The notes under the pieces were generated by a model. The model made no database searches and was not told where the DNA came from. It saw nothing but the letters and a program-made list of their open reading frames with translations. From an uncultured Lachnospiraceae bacterium (lineage in GTDB: Bacteria; Bacillota; Clostridia; Lachnospirales; Lachnospiraceae), in the NCBI GenBank assembly GCA_910587155.1, contig CAJULA010000018.1, forward strand, positions 1 to 64,000: a stretch of 64,000 bases of DNA. Reading direction: 5' to 3'. This document shows, piece by piece, positions 9,262 through 17,664 of this stretch. The number at the start of each line of letters is the position of its first letter. The stretch's first letter is position 1. Made by a program: the position numbers and the translations under genes.

Positions 9262-10734
9262 TCAGGCAATGATCTCGTTAAAAAGTTCCCTGCATGCGGG
9301 ATAAATCTTTCTGAACTGCTGATAACGCTTCTCATATTTTTCCGCAAGCTCAGGTTCAGGCTCTACCGTATCGACTACCTTCACCAGTTTATCCGCAATT
9401 TCTTCCACACTGCCGTATTCCCCGCAGGCAACCGCAGCCAGCATGGCCCCGCCCATGGACGGCCCCTCTTCGCTTTCCAGAACATCCACTTTGATATTCA
9501 GGACATTGGCAATGATTTTTTTCCAGAGAGGACTCTTGGCACCGCCGCCGCAGATCTTGGTCCGTTCTATCGTAATGCCCAGCTCCTTTGCCACTTCAAA
9601 CGAATCCCGAAGGGCAAATGCCACCCCTTCCAGTACCGCCTGCGTCATATCCGCTCTGGAAGTATCCATCGTCATGCCGATAAAAGTCCCTCTTGCATTG
9701 GGATTATTATGCGGAGAGCGTTCACCCATCAGATAAGGAAGGAAAAATACCCTGTTCTCGCCCAGCGCCGTGATCTCTTTCTGCTCTTCTCCATATTCTT
9801 TCGTACCGATAATGTCATCCATCCACCATTTATTGCAGGATGCCGCGCTGAGCATGCAGCCCATCAGATGATAATGCCCGTCTGCATGGGCAAAGGAATG
9901 AAGCGCATTGAATTTATCCACGCCAAAATTGCGGGAGGAAATAAATACGGTGCCGCTTGTTCCCAGGGAAATATTGCACATGCCGTCGCCTACCGTGCCG
10001 GTCCCTACGGCTGCTGCCGCATTGTCCCCTGCACCGGCCGCCACTTTCACATCCGCGCTTACGCCCAGCTGCGCCGCTATCTCCGGCAGCAATGTGCCTA
10101 CCGCTTCATAGCTCTCATATACTTTTGCAAGCTGCTCCTCTTTCACACCACAGATCTCGCACATCTCTTTTGACCAGCACCTGTTCTTTACATCAAAGAT
10201 GAGCATACCGGACGCATCGGATACGTCAGTGCAGTGTACACCGGTCAGTCTGTACGCCAGATAATCTTTGGGCAGCATGATCTTGGAAATCCTGGCAAAA
10301 TTTTCCGGCTCTTTATTTTTTACCCACAAAATCTTGGGTGCCGTAAATCCGGTAAAGGAAATATTGGCTGTATATGCGGAAAGCTTATCCTTTCCGATCA
10401 CATTGTTGAGATAATCACATTCTTCACTCGTCCTGCCATCATTCCAGAGGATGGCCGGACGGATCACCTGATCCTCTTTATCCAGAATCACCAGGCCGTG
10501 CATCTGTCCGCCGAAGCTGATGCCCGCCACCTGCGTCCTGTCACAGTCTGCCAGCAGTTCCTGCAGCCCTGCCATGCTCTGCTCATACCAGTCCTCCGGA
10601 TGCTGTTCTGACCAGCCGGGATGCGGGAAAAACAGCGGGTATTCTTTTGACACGGTCTTCTGTATTTCCCCTTTTTCGTTCATCAACAGCAGCTTGACAG
10701 CTGACGTCCCCAGATCAATCCCTACATATAGCAT
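9262..10734 (-). CDS. xylB: Xylulokinase (FGGY carbohydrate kinase)
   Basis: A 490-residue FGGY kinase that phosphorylates a ketopentose with ATP. It opens with the phosphate-binding GIDLGTSAVKLL. It has SFGGQMHGLV, LWNDGRT and AGAGDNAAAAVGTG, the catalytic Asp region characteristic of xylulokinases, and the C-terminal ICGGGAKSPLW adenosine-binding motif. It is the promoter-proximal gene of the operon, with a GGAGG ribosome site eight bases upstream. The operon is preceded by a sigma-A-like promoter with a palindromic operator at the start site, so repression by the divergent LacI-type protein is likely. D-xylulose is the family default substrate; L-fuculose-like ketoses are possible given the isomerase partner. 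Confidence 0.88.
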   Translation of the reverse strand: MLYVGIDLGTSAVKLLLMNEKGEIQKTVSKEYPLFFPHPGWSEQHPEDWYEQSMAGLQELLADCDRTQVAGISFGGQMHGLVILDKEDQVIRPAILWNDGRTSEECDYLNNVIGKDKLSAYTANISFTGFTAPKILWVKNKEPENFARISKIMLPKDYLAYRLTGVHCTDVSDASGMLIFDVKNRCWSKEMCEICGVKEEQLAKVYESYEAVGTLLPEIAAQLGVSADVKVAAGAGDNAAAAVGTGTVGDGMCNISLGTSGTVFISSRNFGVDKFNALHSFAHADGHYHLMGCMLSAASCNKWWMDDIIGTKEYGEEQKEITALGENRVFFLPYLMGERSPHNNPNARGTFIGMTMDTSRADMTQAVLEGVAFALRDSFEVAKELGITIERTKICGGGAKSPLWKKIIANVLNIKVDVLESEEGPSMGGAMLAAVACGEYGSVEEIADKLVKVVDTVEPEPELAEKYEKRYQQFRKIYPACRELFNEIIA

Positions 10735-10756
10735 TGTGTAATCCTCCGATTATAAG

Positions 10757-10844
10757 TTCCGCAGGATTCCTCCAGGACCCTATACCCTCGGAATGGATCT
10801 CAGCCGCATTTGCGTCTGCGATTCATTCCTGGGTCCTTGCGGAA
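10757..10844 (-). promoter_or_regulatory. Long nested inverted repeat in xylulokinase leader
   Basis: TTCCGCA (10757-10763) pairs with TGCGGAA (10838-10844), and AGGACCC (10774-10780) with GGGTCCT (10831-10837). Inside, GAATG (10791-10795) pairs with CATTC (10824-10828). Together they can form a branched stem filling most of the mRNA leader between promoter and start codon. No T tract follows, so it looks like an RNA stabiliser or translation control element rather than a terminator. Confidence 0.5.
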
Positions 10845-10871
10845 TTCTGCTGTTTTTAAGTTCCCGAATCA

Positions 10872-10889
10872 TGTGCGTGCACGTGCACG
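10872..10889. promoter_or_regulatory. Operator O1, LacI-type palindrome
   Basis: GTGCACGTGCAC (10877-10888) is a perfect 12-base palindrome, and the word GTGCGTGCAC (10873-10882) recurs inverted at the second site. It sits at the predicted transcription start of the xylulokinase operon, the classic place for a LacI-family repressor to block RNA polymerase. Confidence 0.65.
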
Positions 10890-10897
10890 TTTTATTT

Positions 10898-10926
10898 ATC
10901 ATACATTTGTTGTCCGCAAAAATCAA
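10898..10926 (-). promoter_or_regulatory. Sigma-A promoter of xylulokinase operon
   Basis: Reading the minus strand, TTGATT (10926-10921), a 17-base spacer and TATGAT (10903-10898) give a good sigma-A match. The predicted start near 10891 lies at the edge of operator O1, implying repression. Confidence 0.6.
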
Positions 10927-11022
10927 GAGTCATTCCGTATTTCCCAGCTTTTTCGTAATAATGCACTAAATTCCGTATTTTTTTGTTGTTTTTTCCTGCT
11001 TTGTTTGTGAAATATCACGAAA

Positions 11023-11034
11023 GCGTGCACGCAC
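11023..11034. promoter_or_regulatory. Operator O2, inverted copy of O1 word
   Basis: GCGTGCACGC (11023-11032) is a perfect palindrome, and GTGCACGCAC (11025-11034) is the reverse complement of the O1 word. It lies about 150 bases from O1 and 120 bases before the regulator gene. The pair suits autoregulation or DNA looping between divergent promoters. Confidence 0.6.
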
Positions 11035-11042
11035 ATTAATTT

Positions 11043-11069
11043 GTGTGCCTGTCTCATTGACAGGCACAC
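11043..11069 (+). promoter_or_regulatory. Perfect 11-bp hairpin before the LacI-family gene
   Basis: GTGTGCCTGTC and GACAGGCACAC pair perfectly around a TCATT loop. A weak T tract (CTTTTT) follows some 20 bases later. It lies in the leader of the regulator gene and could be an attenuator or a protein-binding site. Confidence 0.45.
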
Positions 11070-11155
11070 CGCATCATGCTACCTTTTTAACAGGGAATCG
11101 TTTAATTCCCGCCGGAGGGTTCCTATAAAAGTTACCCCCATCAAAAGGAGACCAT

Positions 11156-12175
11156 ATGGCTACTATTAAAGAAATCGCAGAACTCTCAGGTGTATCCAGA
11201 GGGACCGTAGACAGAGTGTTAAATAACCGTGGAAGTGTCAGTGCCAAAACGGCGGAAAAGGTTCTGGAGATTGCCAGGGCTTTGGACTACAGGCCCAATA
11301 AAGCAGGGCTTGCTCTCGCTGCCCAGAAAAAAAGGCTGAAACTGGGGGTGATCCTGTTTGGCAACAGCAATCCGTTCTTCGATGAGGTCATGAAGGGGAT
11401 CCGCTATCAGGAAGAGCGGCTGGCAGGCTATAACTGTTCCATTCTTGTCAGGCAGATCGTCTATGATGCTGCCAGCCAGCTTGCCGCCATAGAGGACCTG
11501 CTCTCGCAGGAAGTGCATGGTATCGTTCTGGCCCCTTATAATTCCCCTGACATTGCCGCAAAAATTAATGCTCTGTATGAAAAAAACATCCCCGTCGTCA
11601 CAGTCAATACGGATATTGACCACTCCCGGCGGATTGCCTATGTAGGAAGTAATTATTTTCTTTCCGGGGAGACGGCGGGGGGACTGATGGGACTGATGAC
11701 AAAGGGGGACGTACATACCGGTATCGTCCTCGGTTCCAATCAGATACTCTGCCATACGGATCGGGTGGCCGGGTTCTGCAGTCTGATCGAGAGAAAATAT
11801 CCACACATCCGGGTAGCCGCCACCATTCAGAATCAGGATGACGAGGTGGAAAGCTTTCATGTGACGCAGAGACTGCTGCAGGAACATCCGCAGATCAATG
11901 CCCTGTACTTTGCGGCCGCCGGTGTGTATGGCGGGTGCAAGGCAGTCATTGCCCAGAACCGCCAGCATGATCTTACCATCATCACCCATGACAGGGTAAA
12001 TACCACCCGGGAGTTTGTCAGGGACGGCATCATTTCCGCCACCATCTGTCAGCAGCCCTTTCTGCAGGGCTCCCAATCCCTGGATATCCTTTTTAATTAC
12101 CTGACTACCGGAGAGCTGCCCGAAAAAGAGCTGAACTATGTCACCGTAGATATCCGCATTGCGGAAAATATATAG
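11156..12175 (+). CDS. LacI family transcriptional regulator
   Basis: A 339-residue repressor-type protein. Residues 1-50 hold the LacI helix-turn-helix (ATIKEIAELSGVSRGTVDRVLNN) and hinge helix. Residues 60-335 form a periplasmic-binding-protein-like sugar-binding domain (GVILFGNSNPFFDEVMKGI, PVVTVNTDID). The domain is of the substrate-binding type that also resembles ribose-binding proteins. AAAAGGAG lies six bases before the start. It is divergent from the xylulokinase operon and flanked by two matching palindromes, so it most likely represses that operon and itself and is released by a pathway sugar. The ligand is not identifiable. Confidence 0.88.
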   Translation: MATIKEIAELSGVSRGTVDRVLNNRGSVSAKTAEKVLEIARALDYRPNKAGLALAAQKKRLKLGVILFGNSNPFFDEVMKGIRYQEERLAGYNCSILVRQIVYDAASQLAAIEDLLSQEVHGIVLAPYNSPDIAAKINALYEKNIPVVTVNTDIDHSRRIAYVGSNYFLSGETAGGLMGLMTKGDVHTGIVLGSNQILCHTDRVAGFCSLIERKYPHIRVAATIQNQDDEVESFHVTQRLLQEHPQINALYFAAAGVYGGCKAVIAQNRQHDLTIITHDRVNTTREFVRDGIISATICQQPFLQGSQSLDILFNYLTTGELPEKELNYVTVDIRIAENI

Positions 12176-12214
12176 GATGCCGAATTCATATCTAAGCCAG
12201 TTTAGCAAAAATTC

Positions 12215-12243
12215 TTGCTGCCTATGTCTGGATATGCTATACT
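12215..12243 (+). promoter_or_regulatory. Sigma-A promoter of a small RNA
   Basis: TTGCTG (12215-12220), a 17-base spacer and TATACT (12238-12243). Transcription would start near 12250. No protein gene follows before the terminator at 12301-12348. Confidence 0.6.
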
Positions 12244-12249
12244 AAGTAT

Positions 12250-12348
12250 AAAGAAAAGGAGCGGCCACCCACAAAGTGGTTGACCTCCGCAAATAGCATA
12301 ATAAGCCTACCTGCATCCGTCAAGATTGCAAGGTAGGCTTATTTATTT
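12250..12348 (+). ncRNA. Small structured RNA, type I antitoxin-like
   Basis: A transcript of about 100 nucleotides is predicted from the promoter at 12215-12243. It holds a first hairpin (GCGGCCACCCAC with GTGG/CCGC partners, 12271-12290). It ends in a strong terminator, with the stem of ATAAGCCTACCTGC and GCAAGGTAGGCTTAT followed by TTATTT. The layout and the ACCCACAAAGTGGT core resemble antisense antitoxin RNAs opposite small holin-like toxins in Firmicutes. No intact toxin gene is opposite it, only a short reading frame with a basic tail. It could be an orphan antitoxin or a new small RNA. Confidence 0.5.
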
Positions 12349-12459
12349 CCGCTTGTTGTTCCTATCTATTCGGGCTATATCCATGTTATCTCCAACAATC
12401 GAATACTCTTTATCCCCTGTTACCGGATCGACGATATAATCCGGGAGATTATAACCTTT
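12343..12459 (-). pseudogene. Short gene remnant opposite the small RNA end
   Basis: The minus strand has a 38-codon open stretch with no start codon at its head, preceded in frame by a stop. It reads PDYIVDPVTGDKEYSIVG in the middle and ends in a basic DRNNKRK tail. It has codon-like composition and ends exactly at the terminator stem of the small RNA. I do not recognise the family. It could be the 3' end of a lost gene or chance. Confidence 0.25.
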
Positions 12460-12490
12460 TTATGGAAAACCGGTATACGCAGAATAACAT

Positions 12491-12520
12491 TTGACACCAC
12501 CCACCCCCACCATATATAAT
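12491..12520 (+). promoter_or_regulatory. Strong sigma-A promoter of the type VII secretion locus
   Basis: TTGACA (12491-12496), an 18-base C-rich spacer and TATAAT (12515-12520): both hexamers are consensus. The start would be near 12527, giving a leader of about 60 bases before the FHA gene. No other strong promoter was noticed within the downstream genes. Confidence 0.75.
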
Positions 12521-12589
12521 TATTTTATAAATAACACATGAAAATTTAAGAAATCTGAAGGAAATTTAAGAAAAGCATGGGAGGGCAGG

Positions 12590-13159
12590 ATGAATCTGAC
12601 TGTTTTATTTGTAATTTTTGTTATTCTGGCGTTACTCATAATCTTTGCATTTCCGCCGGCGGTCGTGCTTCTGGTGCCGGTCGGTATCATTTTCTTCCTT
12701 ATTATCATGATCAGCAACGGAAAAAAGAAGAAAAAGAAGCACACGCAGCAGGCCGCCCCGGACTACGCAGACGACGAGCGCACTGTCATGCTGGATCATC
12801 CCGCGGGGGCAGATGATGAGAAAACCGTCTTTATGTGGGAACAGGAAGGGATCCGGGGCATTGTCGCCCTGATGGATATGAACGGAGGCGGCACCATTTT
12901 TCAGAAAGCCATAGATTCCGAGATTATACTCGGAAAGGACGAGTCCTGCTGTGATGTCTGTATCCGTTACGATAAGACCATTTCCAGAAAACACTGCAAA
13001 ATACGCAGATGGGGCAATGAATTCTTCCTCTCTGATGAAGGTTCGAGCAACGGTACGTCTGTCAATGGAAAAAATGTCACCGGAGAACCGGTATCTCTTG
13101 CCTCGGACGATGTGATCACACTTGGCCGGACACAACTGAAGTTTCAGATTCTGGGATAA
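12590..13159 (+). CDS. Membrane-anchored FHA domain protein of type VII secretion locus
   Basis: A 189-residue protein. Residues 3-43 form a hydrophobic hairpin of one or two membrane segments, followed by a Lys-rich stretch (KKKKKK). A Thr-containing linker (DDERTVML and DEKTVFMW) follows, then a C-terminal FHA domain with ISRKHCKI and GSSNGTSVNG. FHA domains bind phosphothreonine. The two TV motifs in the linker look like kinase target sites. It is the first gene of the operon, 39 bases before EssC, and the operon also encodes a Ser/Thr kinase and a PP2C phosphatase. It probably senses phosphorylation state and docks on the secretion machine. GGGAGGG precedes the start. Confidence 0.85.
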   Translation: MNLTVLFVIFVILALLIIFAFPPAVVLLVPVGIIFFLIIMISNGKKKKKKHTQQAAPDYADDERTVMLDHPAGADDEKTVFMWEQEGIRGIVALMDMNGGGTIFQKAIDSEIILGKDESCCDVCIRYDKTISRKHCKIRRWGNEFFLSDEGSSNGTSVNGKNVTGEPVSLASDDVITLGRTQLKFQILG

Positions 13160-13198
13160 AGCATACCAGCGGATCAGAAAAGAGGATGGAGGACAGAT

Positions 13199-16100
13199 AT
13201 GGAATACCGGGTTCGGATTTATGTGGGAGAAAAGATACAGGATATCTCTCTGATCGGAAGAGAGCACTTGTCCATCGGAAGCGGCGCCGAAGATGATTTC
13301 CGGATAGAGGACACAAGCGGACATGTACAGGCAGCCCATCTTTTACTTTATAAAAGGAATGCAAAATGGTTTGCGGACAGCCCGGATATGCGCGTCCTGC
13401 AAGCCGAACGTGAGATCAGGGACGGCGATATCTTTATTTTAAATCAGGAAGAAAAGATCGCTGTCTATTTGTTGGGCAAAAATGCGGACAGCGCACAATC
13501 TCTGGATCTGACGGATCGAAAGCGGGCTGTGATCGGCAGAGGCGCGCAGTGCGACCTGAAGCTTTCGGGCAATAATATTTCCCGCCAGCATGCGGTTATT
13601 ACCAGGGACACCGGCGCATACCTGCTGACAGACAATGGCAGCCTGAACGGCACCTTTCTGAACGGGAAAAAAATCGCACAGCCGGAATACATACACGATG
13701 GTGATCTGATCGCCGTCGGCAATTTTAATCTCCGTTTCCGTCAGGGGATTCTGACGGTGACACAGGAGGCAGAGGAAGCAGAGGCTGTCGAACATCAGAC
13801 GGTATATCCACACTGGTTTGGGCGCACGCCAAGGCTGCGGTACAAACTGCCGGACGATCTGATCGAAATACAGAATCCACCCCAGGAAGCGACCGCGCCG
13901 GAGGGCGGTCTGATGCAGAGTATCGCTTCCCCGGTGGTCATAGTCATTGTTATGGTCGTGATGGTGGGCCTGTCGGTCATGAATCCGGTCATGCTGATGT
14001 TTACCGTGCCCATGTCCCTGCTGACAGTCATTTTGTCGGTCAGCAGCCGGAAAAAGCAAAAGAAAAAATATGAGCAAATGGTTGCACTTCGCGACAGCAG
14101 GTACGGCGCCTATCTGGACGGCGTGGAAAAGGAAATCGGAGCGCTGAAGCACAAACAGCTTCTGGCCATGCAGCTTGACCATCCCGCGCCTGCCGAATGC
14201 GCCGCATTGATGGCAGCAAGGGATACCAGACTCTGGGGCAGGCAGGCATCTGACGAAGATTTCCTTTGTCTGCGTCTGGGCCTGGGAGAAGGTGACAGCA
14301 GTTTTACCGTCAAGGGCGTACAAAAGGGCTTTACACTGGAGGATGACCCTCTGCTCGTACGTGCCAGGGAAATCGAAGCAAAGGCCGGTACGATTTCGGA
14401 TATTCCGGTATTATGCGATATGCGTTCACAGAGACTGATGGGCATCATCGGTGAGCGGGCCGCGGCAGTCCGTCTTGCCTGCAATCTGATCCTGCAGGCT
14501 GCCACCCATCATTCCTACAGTGATCTCAAAATTGTTCTGGTCTATTCCCAAAAAGAAGCCAGGCAGTGGGAATGGGTGAAGTGGCTGCCTCACTGCTTCG
14601 ATGAAAACAGGCAGAGACGCTATCTCAGCAGCACGGCCAGGGGAACAGATGAACTGCTGAAGGCATTGGAGGAAATACTCAAAACCAGGAAACTGGCAGC
14701 CCGGGGCGAAGAGACATCTCTCCCCTATTATCTGTTTGTATTCACCCAGCTCGAGCTGGCAGAAAAACAACCCATCCTGAATTATCTGTTAAAGGAAGAC
14801 GGTAATCCGGGTGCAGGGGCCATCTTCCTGTATGATGAAATGCAGCGCCTGCCCATGGAATGTAATGTGGTGATCGAAGTAAATCACGATAAGGGCCTGC
14901 TGATGGAAAAGCAGGACATGAACCGCAAACGAAAATTCCGCATGGATACCTTTGAAGGAAAAAACCTGGAGAAATTCGCGAGACAAATGGCGCCGCTGCG
15001 CATCCATGGCAGCGGCGGCGAAAATACCCTGCCGGCCTGCGTTACCTTTCTGGAGGGCTATGGGGTGCATACGCCCGATGAACTGCGTGCGGACCGGCTC
15101 TGGAAGAGCGGCGCGACCTATGAATCCATGTCCGTGCCCATCGGTGTAAAAGCCGACGGGGAAGCCTTTTATTTTGACATTCATGAGAAACAGTACGGCC
15201 CTCACGGGCTGGTAGCCGGGATGACCGGCTCCGGCAAATCCGAGATGGTGCAGTCCTGGATTCTGTCCATGGCTCTGAAATTCTCCCCCGCGGACGTTTC
15301 CTTTGTCCTCATTGATTTCAAAGGCACCGGCCTGCTACTGCCCTTTACAAACCTGCCCCATCTGGCAGGCACCATATCGGATCTGGATAAAAAGATCGGC
15401 CGCAACCTGATTGCACTGGAAAATGAACTTTCCCGCCGGAAAGAACTGCTGGACAGATACGGTGTCAATAATATTAATAATTACCTTAAACTGCGGCACA
15501 CCGGCAAGGCGCAGGAACCCCTGTCTTACCTGTTCGTGGTCATTGACGAATTTGCGGAATTCAAAGTACAGTTCCCGGATTTTATGACAGTGATCGACCG
15601 GATCTTTGCCATCGGACGTACGCTGGGCGTCTTTGCCATTTTGCTGACGCAGAAGCCCGCGGGCGTTGTGGATGATAAAATGAACGCCAATACCCGTTTC
15701 CGCTGGTGCCTGAAGGTGGCAAGCTCTTCCGACAGCCGGGAGATGCTGCATCATACGGATGCTGCCAGAATTACAGTGCCGGGCCGGGCTTATGTGCAGG
15801 TCGGTGAGGACGAGGTCTATGAGCTGATCCAGTCCTATTACAGCGGCGCGCCATACAGGCCGGATCTGGACAACCAGTCCGTTGCGGGTCAGCGCGTAGC
15901 CATTGTGGAGGAAAACGGCCGGCGAACCTATTATGAAAACGAAGAAAAGCAGCAGGCGTTTGCGGATGGCCGGACAGAAATTTCCGAAGTTGTCTCCTAT
16001 CTGCGGGGCGTGGCAGAAAAGACGGGCACCGGCCAGGCGAAACAGATCTGGCTGCCCAGACTATCCTCCCATATTTGTCTGGAAGACATAGAACCATACA

Positions 16101-17647
16101 GCTATCGAGGCGGCAGCTGGCAAAGCCAGAAGGATACGCTCTGTCCAATCGTCGGTATGGTGGATGATCCGGGCGCCCAGAGCCAGTATCCCCTTATCTT
16201 TGACTTTACGGGGGATGGCCATATTGCCGTGTTCGGCGCGCCGGGAACGGGTAAGACCACCCTGCTCCAGAGCGCGGTCATGTCCATGATCTGTATGTAT
16301 TCTCCGGAGCGCGTCAATTTGTATCTGATGGATTTTGGCGGCTGGAGCCTGGGCATGTTTCAAAACTTCCCCCATGTGGGCGGCGTAGCCAATGATAACG
16401 AAGATGTAAAGATTGAAAAACTGGTTCAGCTTCTGGAACGGAAACTGCATGAGCGGAAAGAAAAATTCTCCCGGGCCGGCGTGGGCAGCCTGCAGGCTTA
16501 CAGACAGGCTACCGGGGAAATGCTGCCGGAGCTTGTGCTGGTGGTGGATAATTTCGCACCTGTACTGCAACTATACCCCGATCTGGATGCCTTCTTTATC
16601 CGCCTGACAAGAGAAGGCGGCAGCTATGGCATATACCTGCTTGTATCGGCCAACAATTTCCTAGCGCTGGGATTTCGGATCAGTCAGAATATCCGGATGG
16701 CGGCAGCGCTGAATCTGGCTGACCGCTCAGATTATCAGGGCATTGTCGGCAAGACAGATGGGCTGGAACCGGAAAATCTGGAAGGCAGGGGCCTGATAAA
16801 AGGCAACCCGCCGCTGGAATTTCAGGCGGCGCTGCCCGCCGGAGGCGACAGTGAAGGAACGAGGAGTGCCCGAATCCGCGCGCTGGCCGAAGAAATGCGC
16901 AGCAAATGGACGGGCATAACGGCAGCGCCCATTCCACTGATGCCCGATGTGATTCCCTATGGGAAAGCAGCCGGAGGCGGTATCACACTCGGCCTCTCCC
17001 TGCAATATGTGGAACCTCTCTGCCTGCCGGAGACACGGGCCCATTTCCTTCCCGTCGTAGGGCTCTCCGGCAGCGGTAAGAGCAACATGATGCAGGTCCT
17101 TGCCAGACAATCTCTGGAACAGGAAGGGATGCAGATCGCTTATCTGGATCTGCAAAAATCCGCCACAGAGCTGGCAAATCGAAAGAACTGTCTCTATATG
17201 ACAGAGGCGGAGACATTTGATACCTGGATGCAGGATCTCGTCCCCCTTCTGCAGGAGCGTAAAAACAGGCATGACACAGACGAAAGCGCTGTATTTGAAC
17301 CGATCGCTATTTTTGTGGATGATTACAGACAGGCCTTTGAGGCACTCACGCAACAGACCATCAAACGTCTGGAAGCCGTAATCCGTCTGGGGCAGGGACT
17401 TTCCGTCTATCTGTACATTGCGGAAGAAACCGACGCTTTCGGTCGTCTGTGCGGCCAGGGCGAAGCGGTGACCATGCTGATGGCACGGGAAAACAGCGCT
17501 GTTTTGCTGGGCGGCAGCCTGACTGCCTATCCGACATTCCATTCAACGCTCTCGGGCCTGCAAAAAAACCAGGCCGTGGGAAAATGGGAAGGCTATCTGC
17601 TTGAGCGGGGAGAAACCACAAGATTCCGCGCCATGTCAAAGGAGTAA
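13199..17647 (+). CDS. essC: Type VII secretion ATPase EssC (FtsK/SpoIIIE family) with FHA N-terminus
   Basis: A 1482-residue motor of the ESX/Yuk secretion system. Residues 1-195 are FHA-like, with the second FHA carrying ISRQHAVI and NGSLNGTFLNG. Two membrane segments lie at about 238-283. Three FtsK-type ATPase modules follow. Module 1 has Walker A GMTGSGKSE near residue 674 and FVVIDEFAEF near 780. Module 2 has GAPGTGKTT near 1012. Module 3 has GLSGSGKSN near 1288. Module 1 keeps the acidic Walker B; modules 2 and 3 have VVDN and FVDD. It belongs to the Firmicutes (T7SSb) type, though EsaA, EssA and EssB are not seen nearby. GGAGG lies seven bases before the start. Confidence 0.93.
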   Translation: MEYRVRIYVGEKIQDISLIGREHLSIGSGAEDDFRIEDTSGHVQAAHLLLYKRNAKWFADSPDMRVLQAEREIRDGDIFILNQEEKIAVYLLGKNADSAQSLDLTDRKRAVIGRGAQCDLKLSGNNISRQHAVITRDTGAYLLTDNGSLNGTFLNGKKIAQPEYIHDGDLIAVGNFNLRFRQGILTVTQEAEEAEAVEHQTVYPHWFGRTPRLRYKLPDDLIEIQNPPQEATAPEGGLMQSIASPVVIVIVMVVMVGLSVMNPVMLMFTVPMSLLTVILSVSSRKKQKKKYEQMVALRDSRYGAYLDGVEKEIGALKHKQLLAMQLDHPAPAECAALMAARDTRLWGRQASDEDFLCLRLGLGEGDSSFTVKGVQKGFTLEDDPLLVRAREIEAKAGTISDIPVLCDMRSQRLMGIIGERAAAVRLACNLILQAATHHSYSDLKIVLVYSQKEARQWEWVKWLPHCFDENRQRRYLSSTARGTDELLKALEEILKTRKLAARGEETSLPYYLFVFTQLELAEKQPILNYLLKEDGNPGAGAIFLYDEMQRLPMECNVVIEVNHDKGLLMEKQDMNRKRKFRMDTFEGKNLEKFARQMAPLRIHGSGGENTLPACVTFLEGYGVHTPDELRADRLWKSGATYESMSVPIGVKADGEAFYFDIHEKQYGPHGLVAGMTGSGKSEMVQSWILSMALKFSPADVSFVLIDFKGTGLLLPFTNLPHLAGTISDLDKKIGRNLIALENELSRRKELLDRYGVNNINNYLKLRHTGKAQEPLSYLFVVIDEFAEFKVQFPDFMTVIDRIFAIGRTLGVFAILLTQKPAGVVDDKMNANTRFRWCLKVASSSDSREMLHHTDAARITVPGRAYVQVGEDEVYELIQSYYSGAPYRPDLDNQSVAGQRVAIVEENGRRTYYENEEKQQAFADGRTEISEVVSYLRGVAEKTGTGQAKQIWLPRLSSHICLEDIEPYSYRGGSWQSQKDTLCPIVGMVDDPGAQSQYPLIFDFTGDGHIAVFGAPGTGKTTLLQSAVMSMICMYSPERVNLYLMDFGGWSLGMFQNFPHVGGVANDNEDVKIEKLVQLLERKLHERKEKFSRAGVGSLQAYRQATGEMLPELVLVVDNFAPVLQLYPDLDAFFIRLTREGGSYGIYLLVSANNFLALGFRISQNIRMAAALNLADRSDYQGIVGKTDGLEPENLEGRGLIKGNPPLEFQAALPAGGDSEGTRSARIRALAEEMRSKWTGITAAPIPLMPDVIPYGKAAGGGITLGLSLQYVEPLCLPETRAHFLPVVGLSGSGKSNMMQVLARQSLEQEGMQIAYLDLQKSATELANRKNCLYMTEAETFDTWMQDLVPLLQERKNRHDTDESAVFEPIAIFVDDYRQAFEALTQQTIKRLEAVIRLGQGLSVYLYIAEETDAFGRLCGQGEAVTMLMARENSAVLLGGSLTAYPTFHSTLSGLQKNQAVGKWEGYLLERGETTRFRAMSKE

Positions 17648-17664
17648 GCAGGAGGTGATACGAC

